Shown: positions 13,101 through 25,500, counted from the stretch's first letter. The stretch is DNA of 64,000 bases from Phoronis australis (GCA_002633005.1 NMRA01000088.1:319074-383073); one strand, 5' to 3'. The notes: generated from the letters alone by a model not told the origin. Translations and numbers: made by a program.

Positions 13101-13218
13101 ACAAAGCAGATTTACAGAAAGTTCCATCTATTATGATGTTGAATGGAGGTTCAAAACCAAAGTTCGATTTGTAAAATGCCAAAAGTTTTTTGACTCGCTT
13201 TTGTCGTTTTATCTTCAT
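9791..13218 (-). CDS. UTP23: UTP23, small-subunit processome component (three exons)
   Basis: UTP23 is a nucleolar protein of the FCF1/UTP23 PIN-like family needed for early 18S rRNA processing in the 90S pre-ribosome. Coding exons are complement(13002-13218), (11439-11581) and (9791-10147). They join in frame (217+143+357 nt) to give 238 aa; human UTP23 is 249 aa. The product begins MKIKRQKRVKKLL, has the family's IIDGTFCKSAL and TTRCILNE segments (about residues 30-70), a Cys/His zinc-binding segment with KCKH and HRC (about 85-105), the IATQ strand, RKRPGIPLVFI, and a conserved GPNPLSCKKKR followed by a Lys/Arg-rich tail. An in-frame TTG lies two codons upstream, but the first ATG aligns with the human start. 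UTP23 diverges from EIF3H with 252 bp between start codons. Identification is from recalled family sequence; the splice sites are read directly. Confidence 0.95.
10601..10681. mobile_element. Foldback element copy A (UTP23 intron 2)
   Basis: Two arms of about 35 nt, each carrying AGAACCAGTTT or its complement, flank a short centre containing CCACTGAATAACAGG. The ends are CAGGGGT and ACCCCTG. The whole would fold into one long hairpin. The same unit recurs near 32376, 51883, 55235 and 56781. It is short, non-coding and terminally symmetrical, like a MITE. Confidence 0.7.
11060..11200. repeat. Tandem array of a 13-14 bp GATAGATGCACGAT unit (UTP23 intron 2)
   Basis: About ten imperfect copies of GATAGATGCACGAT lie head to tail, with a few substitutions (GATAGATACACGAT, GATAGATGCAGGAT). 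Because the unit nearly fits whole codons in some copies, it creates repetitive frames (YHRASII-like) on the minus strand that are not genes. Confidence 0.85.
11439..11581 (-). CDS. UTP23: UTP23 exon 2 (PIN-like core and zinc-binding segment)
   Basis: This exon is too short to appear as a long ORF and was found by searching for the missing middle of the protein. The acceptor is GTTGTCAG followed by GGTCTTTG, and the donor is CACACAG followed by GTGAG. It reads (LG)SLLYGPLKVLRQFDV, then KCKHSTVIPAHRC and KKYQLFIATQ. This matches the family order: LYG, then Cys-x-His, then a Cys, then ATQ. Phases 1 and 0 fit exons 1 and 3 exactly. Confidence 0.93.
11626..11872. mobile_element. Interspersed element with AAGGTCCAC and TTCGAGGCC blocks (UTP23 intron 1)
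   Basis: The element starts near CATGCGTGCACCCAGCC and ends near GCTCATTTGAGCCCCCC. It has internal GTGGACCTTTT blocks near both ends and a T-rich middle. A related copy in the opposite orientation lies at about 28736-28926, and a fragment at 29578-29657. It is probably a non-autonomous DNA element. The 86-codon frame over it is not a gene. Confidence 0.5.
11936..12042. repeat. Tandem repeat, about 28-bp unit (UTP23 intron 1)
   Basis: There are three to four copies of a unit built on TTCAACATTACACTCAACA followed by a CATGTCAG box. Units differ by a few substitutions. They lie within an intron and have no coding value. Confidence 0.75.
12697..12772 (+). mobile_element. tRNA-derived SINE head (UTP23 intron 1)
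   Basis: TGGCCAATTGG (12701-12711) fits the RNA polymerase III A box. GGTTGGAACCC (about 12745-12755) is a one-change version of the B box, at normal tRNA spacing. The flanks do not form a clean acceptor stem, so this is more likely a SINE derived from a tRNA than a tRNA gene. Confidence 0.5.
13002..13218 (-). CDS. UTP23: UTP23 exon 1 (start codon and N-terminal PIN-like half)
   Basis: The ATG is at complement(13216-13218). The exon encodes MKIKRQKRVKKLLAF through CEELG and stops one base into the Gly codon at a GTAAGC donor (13001-13000). An unspliced reading runs three codons further to a TAA. The N-terminal basic stretch and the IIDGTFCKSAL block are family hallmarks. Confidence 0.94.
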
Positions 13219-13470
13219 TATCAACGCAAATAAAACATTTTAAACATTAATTGCCCAGTGAAACATGAATCGACAATGGAGGCTGACATCTTGAATCTCA
13301 CAAAGTCTCGTTTCAAAATCTACTTAGTCTTTAGTTTATTGACGAAATTTCAAACTTTCTTTGCTCACCAAATTAAAGATTAATTGTATTTATAGAACAA
13401 GTATTGATATGACATGTTTTAACTTAGTCTGAAACAAAAAATTAGGATCTCAAAAAAGACCTTTTCCAAA
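13219..13470. promoter_or_regulatory. Divergent UTP23/EIF3H promoter
   Basis: The 252 bp separate two start codons that point away from each other, so both core promoters and both 5' UTRs must fit here or overlap the first exons. There is no clear TATA box at a usable distance. The EIF3H side ends in CCAAAATGGCTTCC, a match to the YY1 consensus (AAnATGGC) over the start codon. CpG density rises across the first EIF3H exon. The layout suggests a bidirectional housekeeping promoter; transcription start sites are not visible. Confidence 0.7.
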
Positions 13471-13536
13471 ATGGCTTCCTCCTCGCGTGGCGGGCCGAGC
13501 GAATCGCCGGTGACATATGTTCAAATTGAGGGACTT
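13471..13536 (+). CDS. EIF3H: EIF3H exon 1
   Basis: ATG GCT TCC opens a Ser/Gly-rich 22-residue exon ending VTYVQIEGL at the donor CTT followed by GTAAGT. It ends in phase 0, and exon 2 resumes VVMKIIKH as in the human protein. The ATG lies in a CCAAAATGGC context. Confidence 0.93.
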
Positions 13537-16500
13537 GTAAGTACACAATTTTGAAATTAAACAAGCGGGTCATGAAGAATCGATGTAGGTTGTCCAACTG
13601 ATACTGTTTTCCATGTTTTCATTCATTTCATTGGTATTGATAAGCCCATAGAAAAAATCCATCTGCCACACTGACCCTACACAGCACAGTACTCAGTCTC
13701 AGTCACAGGCGTCCTCAGCTTCTGATCGTCTCCAATACACTACATATAATACTACAAGGTATGACACTCCCGACTAGAAATTCCACGGGTGTTTCACTTC
13801 AGCCGTCCATAGCAAATATAAAACTCAATAAATTTACACAAAACAGAGGTTCAACAAACCATGAAGAATTGTTCTTTCTCCCAATACCATTCACGGTGTC
13901 CTGTTCCGGCGACTTCGTAAGAAATTCGCAGTCAAAGAACAAAAATGTTCACANNNNNNNNNNNNNNNNNNNNNNNNNNNNNNNNNNNNNNNNNNNNNNN
14001 NNNNNNNNNNNNNNNNNNNNNNNNNNNNNNNNNNNNNNNNNNNNNNNNNNNNNNNNNNNNNNNNNNNNNNNNNNNNNNNNNNNNNNNNNACTCGAGCTGA
14101 AATTTGGCGACAAGGTGCCCGCGGCCATTACATGGTTAGTCAGTTTTCCGCGGTGTGGCGTATGGAGAAACATGGTGTCCGATATTTAGGTTCTCCGAAG
14201 GTTTGGTTGTTGTGTTTTTTGAAGATCAGTCGGAACATAAATGTGGCTTTCAGTGACAAGATATAGCAACAGAACAATTCCGTGAAGGTAAATCTTTATT
14301 TCAGCAAAGAAATTACAACAACCCGTAGTATTTTCAATTAAATATAATGCAAAATGTGCCAAAACGTCCGATAATTAGGTCACTTGACTGTACAGCACAG
14401 TACTCAGTCTCAGTCACAGGCGTCCTCAGCTTCTGATCGTCCCCAATACACTACATATAATACTACAAGGTATGACACTCCCGACTAGAAATTCCACGGG
14501 TGTTTCACTTCAGCCGTCCATAGCAAATATAAAACTCAATAAATTTACACAAAACAGAGGTTCAACAAACCATGAAGATTGTTCTTTCTCCCAATACCAT
14601 TCACGGTGTCCTGTTCCGGCGACTTCGTAAGAAATTCGCAGTCAAAGAACAAAAATGTTCACATAAAGCCCACACACACTTTCATCGTGGGCCGCTCGAG
14701 GTCATGGACGGTGACCAAAAAAGTGGAGTTGGAATTCTTTGCCAAAGTCACCTTAATTCTCGTAACTAAGCTTCAGCGAAGATATGTACAGAAGTATAAA
14801 GGACCAATGAAGAAAGTGAGCGCTTTTTTAAGTGATAGTTTTAAGTGTGGAATGTACTTTTGACGAGGTGAAAACTCAAAATCGGTGGCCGGATTTGGCC
14901 TACCGCCCGTTTGAAATACATAGAAGGAAATGCGTACAGGAAGTGATGGGAAGTATTATAGCCCCTAACTGGCCAACCGAGGGGCTACGTGTTGCCTAAC
15001 TACACAGGTGAGCTGGAGTCAAACACAGCCCTGCCACGGTTCGAGTCGAGCCTCCAAACCATATTCAACACTGGTCGCAAATAGCGGTATCTGATTTTGA
15101 GAACTGGGCAATTGTGCCACCATATTCAAGATGTTCCATCGAAATTGGAACCCCGGTGTAAAACATATCCTGGAGTCAAAAAACTCCCGCACCTTCAAAA
15201 CAGCAAACCCCTGACCTTTAGAACAGGAACCCTGGGAGTCGGACAAGACACCTGGGGAAGGAAATACCCCCCACTTTTTGAACGGTGGAATTGGTGAAAG
15301 TGCAGGTTTTTTGAGTGATAATTCTCATGGTTCATTTCAAAATCCGGAAATTGCGCCAGAAATAATGTACCGTCGACAAGTAAACCTACAAACCCTAAAA
15401 TGCGGCAAATTGTAAAGATATTTAAAGAATTAATCACTAATGGGACTCAAAAGTCAAAGTGATATTTTTGTGTTTCATTTTTGAAGATATTCTTTGAGAA
15501 ACTACTTAATAACATTTTGTTGAGACAGAAACACTGCTTCACATGCGCATGGTCAGTCATTTACTCTATTTCTCGGGTACAACAGGGATATACTTAGCCA
15601 CTCGCCCAGTCGCCAATGCAAGTAAAAATGGTGCTGGGCGAGTAGAGGTTGACTTGCCGGTTGCCCAGGTGGCAAGCGAATTTTCAGAGTGCAAAAGCAG
15701 TGTATTATATAATTTTTCCTCCTTGTGCTGTTTTTATCAAGAATTTAAGGTTCAGTTTGGTCAGCGTGCCGATGCTCGGCTGTACTAAACATTGGTTCAG
15801 TGCGATCCTACTGATTCAGTAGAGGTCACCCATTACGCTATTCGCAAGACAAAAGTGTGTGGTCGTGACAAAGGAGTTTGCGGACTAGTCCGAAACGGAG
15901 AAAAGGGGGGAAAGGCGGAAGACCGGTCCATGTGGTCATCATAGCTAGTGAAATACCGTAATTCTTGGAACTGATTTCTTATTGTAGTGTACAATGTCAT
16001 TTTAGCCAAAATTATTTTGTAAATAATTACATTCGTCCTAATAAGCGCCCATGCCCCTATAAGCGCCTCCCCCACTCATTTTCAGACTTCGCTAAAATAA
16101 GCGCCCAGTCCATGAACGTGTACATATTTGAAAAATGCCTTACCTACAGTTCTAAAATTCTACAGTAATGTCTCAAATTTATCAATAATATCCGGCAGTT
16201 ATGAAAAACCATTGTGCGCGTCGCCGCTATGTCGGTATTCAGCCGTGGCTGTACACTTCAAACTTCTGCAGTGCTTCAAAAAGAATGCAAAAGTTTTGCT
16301 GATCTTGTGAGGAACGTGTCCCACTATCATGGTCAGGCCTTTCAGAACAGATGCAGTGTACTTGTCGTCGGGATTGTATTGTATCTTTCCGGTACAGATC
16401 TCCCTCAACAAGAATCCAGATTACTTTGTACAAGTAAAAACCGCGAATCGAAACTTGACCAGTGTTAATGAGCACGTGGCCAAGAAGCACGTGCTAGGGC

Positions 16501-19500
16501 CTACATATATGTGGGCTACTTTGACAAAGGAACTCTGATGACATGCACGCACTCGCTTACTCGGCGCACACCTGCAGACTAGTTAAAAACAAACGTCACG
16601 TGACAGCAACATGTGTGTTCGTCCAGATTTTTCTCGTGCTCACCCAGGGTGCGATCTAGCGCAGATTTGGGCTTAGTCTACGGTTAATCCTGACTCCACG
16701 GGAACTTAAAAATCTTAGGGACGCTATTTGGAAAACTTAAGGAGGATTTCAGGTAATTTGTTGAGTTGACACTGTATTTTTACTCAAGAATTCAAGTTGC
16801 CATATCAACGATCCCGAGGCAGCAACGCATCAGTCGGCACGTTTTCGCCCTGGGATTTCAGCACATTTTCTTTAAAAAAAGATCATAATTTAACAACAAA
16901 ATTTGATAGCAATACACCACAGTTTTGTAGAAAGTCTGTCATAGGTTACGAATACGTCACAGCGCGTAAATTTGATGAATCCTAGCTTCCGATTTCACCT
17001 TAGGCTAGAACAAGCGCCCTCCCCCTTCTGAAACGAATTTTTCTATTAAGCACCCTAGGCGTTTAGTAGGGTGAATACGGTAGCCCTAATAGATGGTGAC
17101 ATCAACGCACGAAACGATGATTTTTATTGACACGGCAGCAAGTTTGTGGTGACAGACGCAAACGGCCTCCGGGCGACTGAACTTTGGGCTGGGCGAGTAG
17201 ACTTTCTGGCTCACTCGCCCAGCTGGTGAGCAGGGTTTTGAAACCTTGGTATATCCCTGTACAGTATTTCCCACAACACCGGTAGTGTGGAATTTTCTAC
17301 AATAAAATAATTTCCAATTAAGGTGAGACCACGTTTCCGTCATTCAGTGGTTGCCTGGTCCTCAAAATCAAGTACCGCTATATTCGAACAGTTTCCTTCT
17401 CAAATGTCTCGACACAGTAGATTATACCATTTACTAAATTATCTAATTGCTTCTATTTGTGTCCTCTGTATCTTACCTACCAACCCAGGTAATAAGGGTC
17501 TCTTGTACATTTTAGGTGGTGATGAAGATCATCAAACACGCACACGAGGAGTCGTCTGGTGGCAATGAGCTTGTGCAGGGTGTATTACTGGGCTTGGTCG
17601 TGGACCAGCGATTGGAGATCACCAACTGCTTCCCTTTCCCAAGACACACTGAGGAGGAAGATTTTGATGAAGGTGTCTATGCGCAGTGTCACATTAAAGT
17701 TTTTCGGGGACCTAAGCTGTAAAAAGTCTGGGGCCAGACTCATTACAATTCCCATCTTTCACCACAATTTTCAAACTGCCTTCTGTTGCCACAGTTTCCA
17801 AGATGCCCCTGTGTTGGTGAGAGTGTCGATTCTGTGATTTCGCTAAAGTTGTTGAAATTCACGTAAATGAGGTGATGTCTCCTTGGCAGCTTGCAAATAT
17901 TTGTCTACTAAAAATGTGGAAAAAGTCAAATGAACTGGGCAAAATCACCTTGGTGGCAAGCAAATCTTTGTTTTGTGCCGTTAGGCAGCTTCGTCTGATC
18001 TTAGCTGGAGCAAAGGTTGTGGTTTTGTGCTAGAGATTGCCATACAAAGCACACAAAATTCAAAACTGCATAGGGATGTTCTGGGTTCACATTCATATTG
18101 TGAATTACAAGGCAACTTTGTGGGGGTTCTTTCATTAAAGTGGTTCTAAATTTCTTTTTCATAAATTTGCCAGAAAGTAATTTGACAATGACATCAATGT
18201 TCAGTTTCATCAGTTTATTCATTTGTACGTTCATTTGAGGAAAACCAGTCAGTTTTTGACATTGGAGCATGAAATTAGAAGATACATACCGTATTGCCGT
18301 GCCATTAGGGCCATGGGAATCTGCGTGAAAGGGCGCTCATATACGAAGTATAGGTGCATGTGCCAATTTGCGAGCCACTTGGGTTATAAAAAGCTATGAA
18401 AAAAGGCATTTTCGGACTTAGGCCCATGGACCTTAAGGCACGGCAGTACGATAATACAAACTATTCACGAAATTTCTTGAAAATATGCCAAGGACCTCTA
18501 TAGATCCAGAGGCAAGCGTAAAAATTGCCTTTAGAAGGCACTGCAGTAGTCAAAACGGGTACGCCTATTCGCTAATTAATGCGTGGGCTGATGCAGAGGA
18601 CATTATGTGCAAAACATAAGCGAATGCGCTAATATGCAAACCACCAAATTGGTATGAAAGGCATTACTTCGGATAGAGGTAGGAGTCCATCTGTCATTGA
18701 ATTTTAGTTATTTACATTTTTTGAATTAAAGCATCACATGGTATTTGTAAATTTCTTGTTCACTACGTTCACTACACGGGGTTGTTTTGTAAGTCTCTGA
18801 CAATACATGTTATACTTGGTGAGAGTTAGTGTTAGATTTTGTACTATTAGATCCTGAATGTTTTTTTTTAATTTTCCTCCTTTTTTAAATTTGTTTCCTT
18901 TTTTCATATTTTTATTTTGCTCCAGCATGATAATTACATGTCACATAAAACAATACAGTATATGTCGTAGTCATTAGTCAACAAGTACCGTATTTCCTTC
19001 AGGATATAACTTAATAAGGTTAATGAACAATTGGAAATTAAGGTTTTTTAACAAACTTGTATAAATATGTAATTTTTTGTTAACATGATCAACAGATTAA
19101 TATTACAATTTTCCGACTGAATGTTTCCCAAAAATCCAAAAAGCACTGCTATCTTGTCCACACGAAAATTTACATGATATGATTGTTTTAACCACTCCGC
19201 AAACAGGAGCCAGAAACCGGAGACAAGACGACATTCCCAAAAGAGATGGAGAAAAAATTCACTGTGTTCACCACAGAAAGAGCATTGATAGATCCTGAAT
19301 GTTTACCAAGAAGAATGTCTGTATAAACCAAATCTTAATTTACGTTCATTTTATGATTTCACTGTCGCGAAATATCTCCACTATTGACTAATTTCCCATT
19401 CATTTAAACTTAATACATTTCTTCAAATCATCACAGGCGAGCCAAGCTTGTTTTGGCAAAATCCAAACTTTTTACTGTAAAAACTGTGCAATCCTGTAAA

Positions 19501-22500
19501 ACTAAGAAATTATTAGAATTCAGCCATGCGCTTTTTCTTCTAGCAATCTTCTGGGAACATTTTTCTTCTAAACGCTCGTTGCTAGTGTTACATAATGTGA
19601 AAATTGTAGGCTTAATTACACGATGCTTCTCTCCACAGTTCAATATCAGATGGAGATGATGCGTAACCTGCGACACGTCAATATTGACCATCTACACGTG
19701 GGCTGGTACCAGAGCGCCTATTATGGCGCGTTCCTCAACCGAGCCTTTCTCGACTCGCAGTTCAACTATCAAAGTTCTATAGAAGAGTCTATTGTACTTA
19801 TTTATGGTGAGTCTGCCATTGCCTGTGGACACTTAAGTTTGCTGTATTTAAGTGTTTGTTTTTCCATTGTTTTTTAGGTATTATTTCGCCACTTTCTGTT
19901 GTTCAGCTTAGTTTGGTGTCTCTTTAAAAATACTTGGGTGTGGCTTTAAAATTACTCGCCATCCAAATGCACGAGGTATCACCTGCCTTTTGATGATAAG
20001 ATCGATGCGCTTTAAAAAAACCCTGGTCATTGACTATGTTAATTAATTGTCACGGATATGCATTCTCTGGGAAAATGTCCTCGTCTTTGTCGTTACCTAT
20101 GAAAATTTCACCTTTTTTCTGATTAGTTTCAATATCTTCAACTCAAGAGAAGAGTTTAAATTTACCAGTTATTACCAAGATAGTCATTTACTATAATACA
20201 AATTTGTTACTTTGTCATTGTTCACAAAAATGCAGTGTCATACTCTTCAGCAAAACGGCCCGTTGACTGATTTTGAATAGTAAAGTAAAAATTTTCTGTA
20301 CTCAGCTCTACCAGAGAGGTGAGTTTGATATCAATAGGTCTGTGCTAACCTTTACAGATCCCACCAAAACCAACAAAGGTTTCCTGTCACTCAAGGCTTA
20401 CAGACTGACCCCAAGTATGATGGATCTATACAGAGAAGGGGATTTTTCACCAGATATGTAAGTCAAAGTGAAATACCCCATTCCAAAAAGGTCCATTAGC
20501 ACCGTTCTCTCAGGCGAGAGTACTAGAGAGTGGTATGCACAAACTTCCGAGTTGTATCCCAGAACCCTTGAATCGTAGTATGAATCACGATGTCATGTGT
20601 ACAAATAGGAACAAAAAATTTTTCGCACAAACTGCAAATATTATTCAAGCACAATTCATACATACAATCATGAAATCATTTGAACGAACCACATGAAAGA
20701 ATCTTGGGTCGCAGAAACAAATTGATGAGCAATATTCTTTCAAACGTTTTTCTTGTGTAGCTTGAAAGACTTTTTACACATGGAGCCCTCAATGTTTTCG
20801 AACATGGCTCAGAACTTTTCAAACGTAGCTCAAAGTCTCTAGACATTGATCAGAGAGAATACCGATAGCATGTTATAAATGCGTGGACTGGATCCAAAAT
20901 ATACAAACCCGCAATTAAAGTGCACACCAAAAGTATTTTGACAAAATGACTTGGAATTCCCCGTCACGACGGCTCGGTGGAAGTTGAACTCAACATCAGA
21001 GTAGTCTTTGCTCATGAATGAGACTCAATGGTAATTATCAGGAAAGTTAGTAAGGTGGCTATGCCATTGTGCAATTGCAATTTTGCCCCCGTGATAGTTA
21101 TTACCTGACATTTTTGTTGTTAACAAAATTAAAGGGAATTCTTGGGACGAGGGGAAAATTCTAACTTTTATCAGCATCAGTTGCACCCCTCACACTGTTG
21201 CGAGCCCTCATAAGCTCCGCCTCTAGGAGCCACAACTATCATTTAGTGCTCATTCAAATTCGTCACCTGTATGAGTTCTAAGTTATTCAAATCTCGAGAG
21301 GAATTTTTGGGCCTCATGATAGGAATTTTGCCTAGATTTTCAGTATTTTGCTGAAGGGATTGAGGGGCCCTGGATAGATATAATTTTTGAGTGTTTTTGA
21401 TAGATGTTACCTCGTTAACTCTAAGATAAACTTTTTGATATGCTACCATAAAATTATCTCTACAGGTTATGTTGGATGGGTAAAACAGTTTAAAATCCAG
21501 TAAAAAATATTTATTATAAGTACTCACTTTCTTGCCTCAGTGTGTCCTGCTTTTCATCAGATATGAAGACAAGTGGCGTGAATGGCTGATATGAGCAAGC
21601 CTTTCGTGTCATTTGTCTTCAAACCTGATGAAGAGCCGCATCCATTACGGCTTGAAAGCTAGTGTTTCTAATTTTAACCGGTCTTGTCATATGTCATTTT
21701 CCAGGTCTTATTTTTATACGCCCACATATTTATATGTGGTCGCATATTGGCATCCGGCGTCCGCGGCTGTATCTCCTAAACCCCTTGCAGGATCTTATGG
21801 AAATTCAGCAGGTATGTTCCTATGGGGTTGAATACCGTTGTGCCCCCTAGTGGCAATTTTAGTTTTTTACGTTTGCCTCTTTGTTTGTATCTTCAAAGGT
21901 CCTCAACCAATTTTCATGAAATTTGGCACATAGGCATCTGTTAACGAATTGACGCTATTGTCCCGTTTTCGGATGGATTCGAGACATTTTGCGCCATCTA
22001 GTGGCCATTTTTACTATTTTCAAGTCGTTTTTTGGCGTCTGCCCGTCTAACAACCAAACCACTCCAAGGATGATTGTGAAAATTGGCTTGTTTGTTTGGA
22101 CTATGATGAAGACAGTGGACGATGATTTTCCGACGACTTCGACTACTGTGGCGCCTCGTAGTGGTAGTTTTGTTTGTTTTTGCGCCCATGGCTGTATCTC
22201 CTAAACGTTCTACAGGATCTTTATTAAATTTAGCAAATGTGTTTACATGAAGTTGACAACGGAGGACGACAACTTTCGGACAGATCGGTGTACTGGTGTG
22301 CCCCCTAGTGGCAATTTTTATGCGCCCACATATTTATATATGTGGACGCATTATGTCGTCATCTCCGTCCGTCCGGGCGGCGTCTGTCAGGCGTCCACTG
22401 CTCTATCTCCAAAACCATTTGACATACATTCATGAAATAGGGCACATATGTTCCATTCATGAATGGGATGGCATGAGCAAACTTTTGGACAGATCCGACT

Positions 22501-25500
22501 ACCGGTGTGCCCCCTAGTGACAATTTTATTTTTTTACATCTACCTTTGTATCTTCAAAAGTCCTGAACGGATTTTCATGAAATTTAATGTGTAGGCACTT
22601 ATTAGTGAAGTGACGCTATCCTCCTGTTTTTGGATGGATTTGATGTAGTTTGCGCCACCTAGTGGCCATTTTTACTGTTTTCGGGTCTGTTTTTTGCGTC
22701 CACCCCTGTATCAACCAAACCGCTCAAAAGATGATTGTGAAAATCGGCATGTATGTGCTTACTATAAAGATGACGGTTGACGATGATTTTCTGACGATTT
22801 CGACTACTGTGGCGCCTCCTAATGGCAGTTTTGTTTTTGTTGCGCCTATGGCTGTATCTCCTAAACTGTTCGCAGGATCTTTACTTAATTTAGCGAGTGT
22901 ATTTATATAATGTTGACTACGGATGACGACGACTTTCAGACAGATCTGAGTACTGCTGTGCCCCCTAGTGGCAATTTTAGTTTTTTACATTTAACTCGGT
23001 ATCTTCAAAGGTCCTCAACAGGTTTTCATAAAATTTTAAATATAGGCATCTATTGGTGTGATGACGCTATCTTCCTGTTGTTGGATGGAATCGAGGTATT
23101 TTGCACCATCTAGTGGCCATTTTGATGATACAAATAAACAACCCTAAAAGCACACCATTTGCGATGCATTCGTGGGCGCATTTCAACGCTCCGCGTTGCT
23201 CTTGTCTAAGTCTTGTGGCTGAACTGCTTTGAATGACCAGCATCCCCTAATCATATAAATGCCAGTTTGCTGATTGTCTCACTAACGTATCTGTCTTTTT
23301 TACACAGGGTTCGTCAGCAGAAAATAGACTTTCACAAAATGTTTGAGGAGATACCAATTGTAATCAAGAACTCTCATCTTATCAACGCCATGCTGTGCGA
23401 AACGGACGCCCAGCAGTCGGTCGAAAACAAGTTCAACACGTTTGACCTGGCTACCAGGTCAGTAAGCCACACCTCTAGCCATCACAGAGAACGCAGATAG
23501 ATATGTAGATATGGCTGTTGTAAAATCTTACCAATTTAGAACACAACATGTATGGGGGATCGAATGAAATTACATATAGATTATTACATGGTGAAGTTTA
23601 ACGCCCCTCGGGCGATAATTCTCCAAAATCCACTCGGGCTCTAGATAATGGGCGAGATAATGACTGAGAACATGTAATAATCTATTTATACCACATGCTG
23701 AATGAGAAACATTGCAATGAATCGATCTACCTTTCTCAACTCGCCTCGGCTTTGTAACTACTTTCTATGTCAGAGGCCCGGGGTTGTAGGTCGTGACCTT
23801 TTAAGAAAGGACGAGCTGTTTTTGTCAAATAATGCTTTTACTTAAAATCAATTGAAAATTTAAAAAAATAGAAATAAAGTGAATCTATAAATTAAGGTTT
23901 AGCAACTATTATAGCTTACTACACATTTTATCACGCTAAGCTTCGACCGGGAAAATATCGTCTGCTAAAGTAGGTTACCACTAGTAACTGAGTATAATGC
24001 TCAAGTCAAAGGATACCGACGGCACGATACCCGCATTCAAATTGGAGATCGGTGATTTACAAGTGAGAGAACATGAGAGAAAAATTCCACTGAATTAAAA
24101 TATTGTTTTTATGGAAATTAGGCATCCTATTTTTCATAGCGTATAAATGTCGGTGCAATGCCCTTTACTGAACATGCGATTGTTGCGCGTGCTCATTTAA
24201 GTATTCTATTTTCATGTTTGATGACATCAGCTGCTGAGTGGTGTAGTGGTAAAGTCAGCGACTCGAAACTTGAGGCCCAGATTCGAAACCGGCCTCGGTT
24301 TCCCGCCAAAATGTTATCTCAGTAGTGAGATGGCGCTAATATTGTGGTACAAAGTTTTCTTATTTTTTGCCCTTCATGCATTATTGTAAAGTATTAATAA
24401 CATTATTAGAAGCCCATAAAAAGATAAATTACACTTTTGTCGATTTTTGTCAATATTTTCCTGAAAGATGAGGGGTACTAAATAAATGCTTTCTAGTTTT
24501 AAGCTCTTTAGCTTCGCAATTTTGTGAGTTATTTTTGTCCAAAATACTTCATTTGGTTAAAACAGAACTTTATTTCATCAAAATTCTCGACTAAAATAAA
24601 CTCTAAGAAAGTCCTTCGAGATTGGTCTATGTTGGTTTATACCTGCACTTGGTAAATTTTGATTGTGGCACAATTTAAAAAATGACTATTGTTACTTGTG
24701 AAATGACAAAGGTCTTAGTTTCATTGCTATTCCTTCCCTCTCCAGTGGTGTCCTAGAGAAGCAACTGCAGCTGTTGATGGAGTGCGTGGATGACCTGGGA
24801 CAGGATAGCAACAAGTTCTTTAACTGGCAGCGACAGGATGCCAAGCAGAAGCAGAGCAAAGCTTCCCACATACANGTGAGTGCGATTGCAGGATTAAGTT
24901 AAAGCATGGCGCAGACCAGGAGCTACTCGCTCGGCCAACAGCTTCAAGTGCCAGTTAGCTAAGTATGCAGCTCGATACCAGTTTGATATCTGCAAACCTA
25001 GGTCATATGCTTGCTTATTTTGTGTCTGGATTTGAGCTTTGTACTTTGCTTACTGGCACCTCATGTGGAGGGCTCTAAACGTAGTTCTTCATTCATGTCA
25101 GACCTCATGCTAAGTTCACACGATTGGCAAAAACGCTAACTGTTTCACTGGCTAAAACGCTTGCAGGTTCACTGGCTCAAATGCTAGCAAAATCCCTTGG
25201 CAAGCCTCGGGACTTAACGAAATTTCCAATAGGTTTTGCCCATGTAAACCCCGAGACTCGTGTAGGATTCTCTATGTAATTGGGACCTGTTTGATCAAGA
25301 GTTACAGTTCCTTGAAAATGTTCTGGTTAGAAATGGCCATCCTAAACTATAAGTCCTGTGTTGGTAGATTCTTATGTAATAGGAATATCGTCGGACCTGT
25401 TACTGTCAACCCTGATCAACAAAAAGTGTTTTTGAATGCACCATACTTGGGTAACAACAATACTATTTTGAACAGACAGATAGGCAGAATGCTTAATGTC

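Noticed and set aside
18001-18270. 89-codon minus-strand frame in EIF3H intron 2
   Set aside because: Lys/Met-rich AT-driven composition, no homolog known to me, and no start context or splice signals.
21632-21664. CTGATGA, a short stem (AGCCG/CGGCT) and GAAA, resembling a hammerhead ribozyme core
   Set aside because: Stem II is offset by unpaired bases and I could not pair convincing stems I and III or place a cleavage UH. An RNA structure search would be needed.
24232-24305. Functional tRNA gene
   Set aside because: A and B boxes are good, but the acceptor stem and anticodon arm do not fold properly and the same A box recurs at 44834, favouring a SINE.
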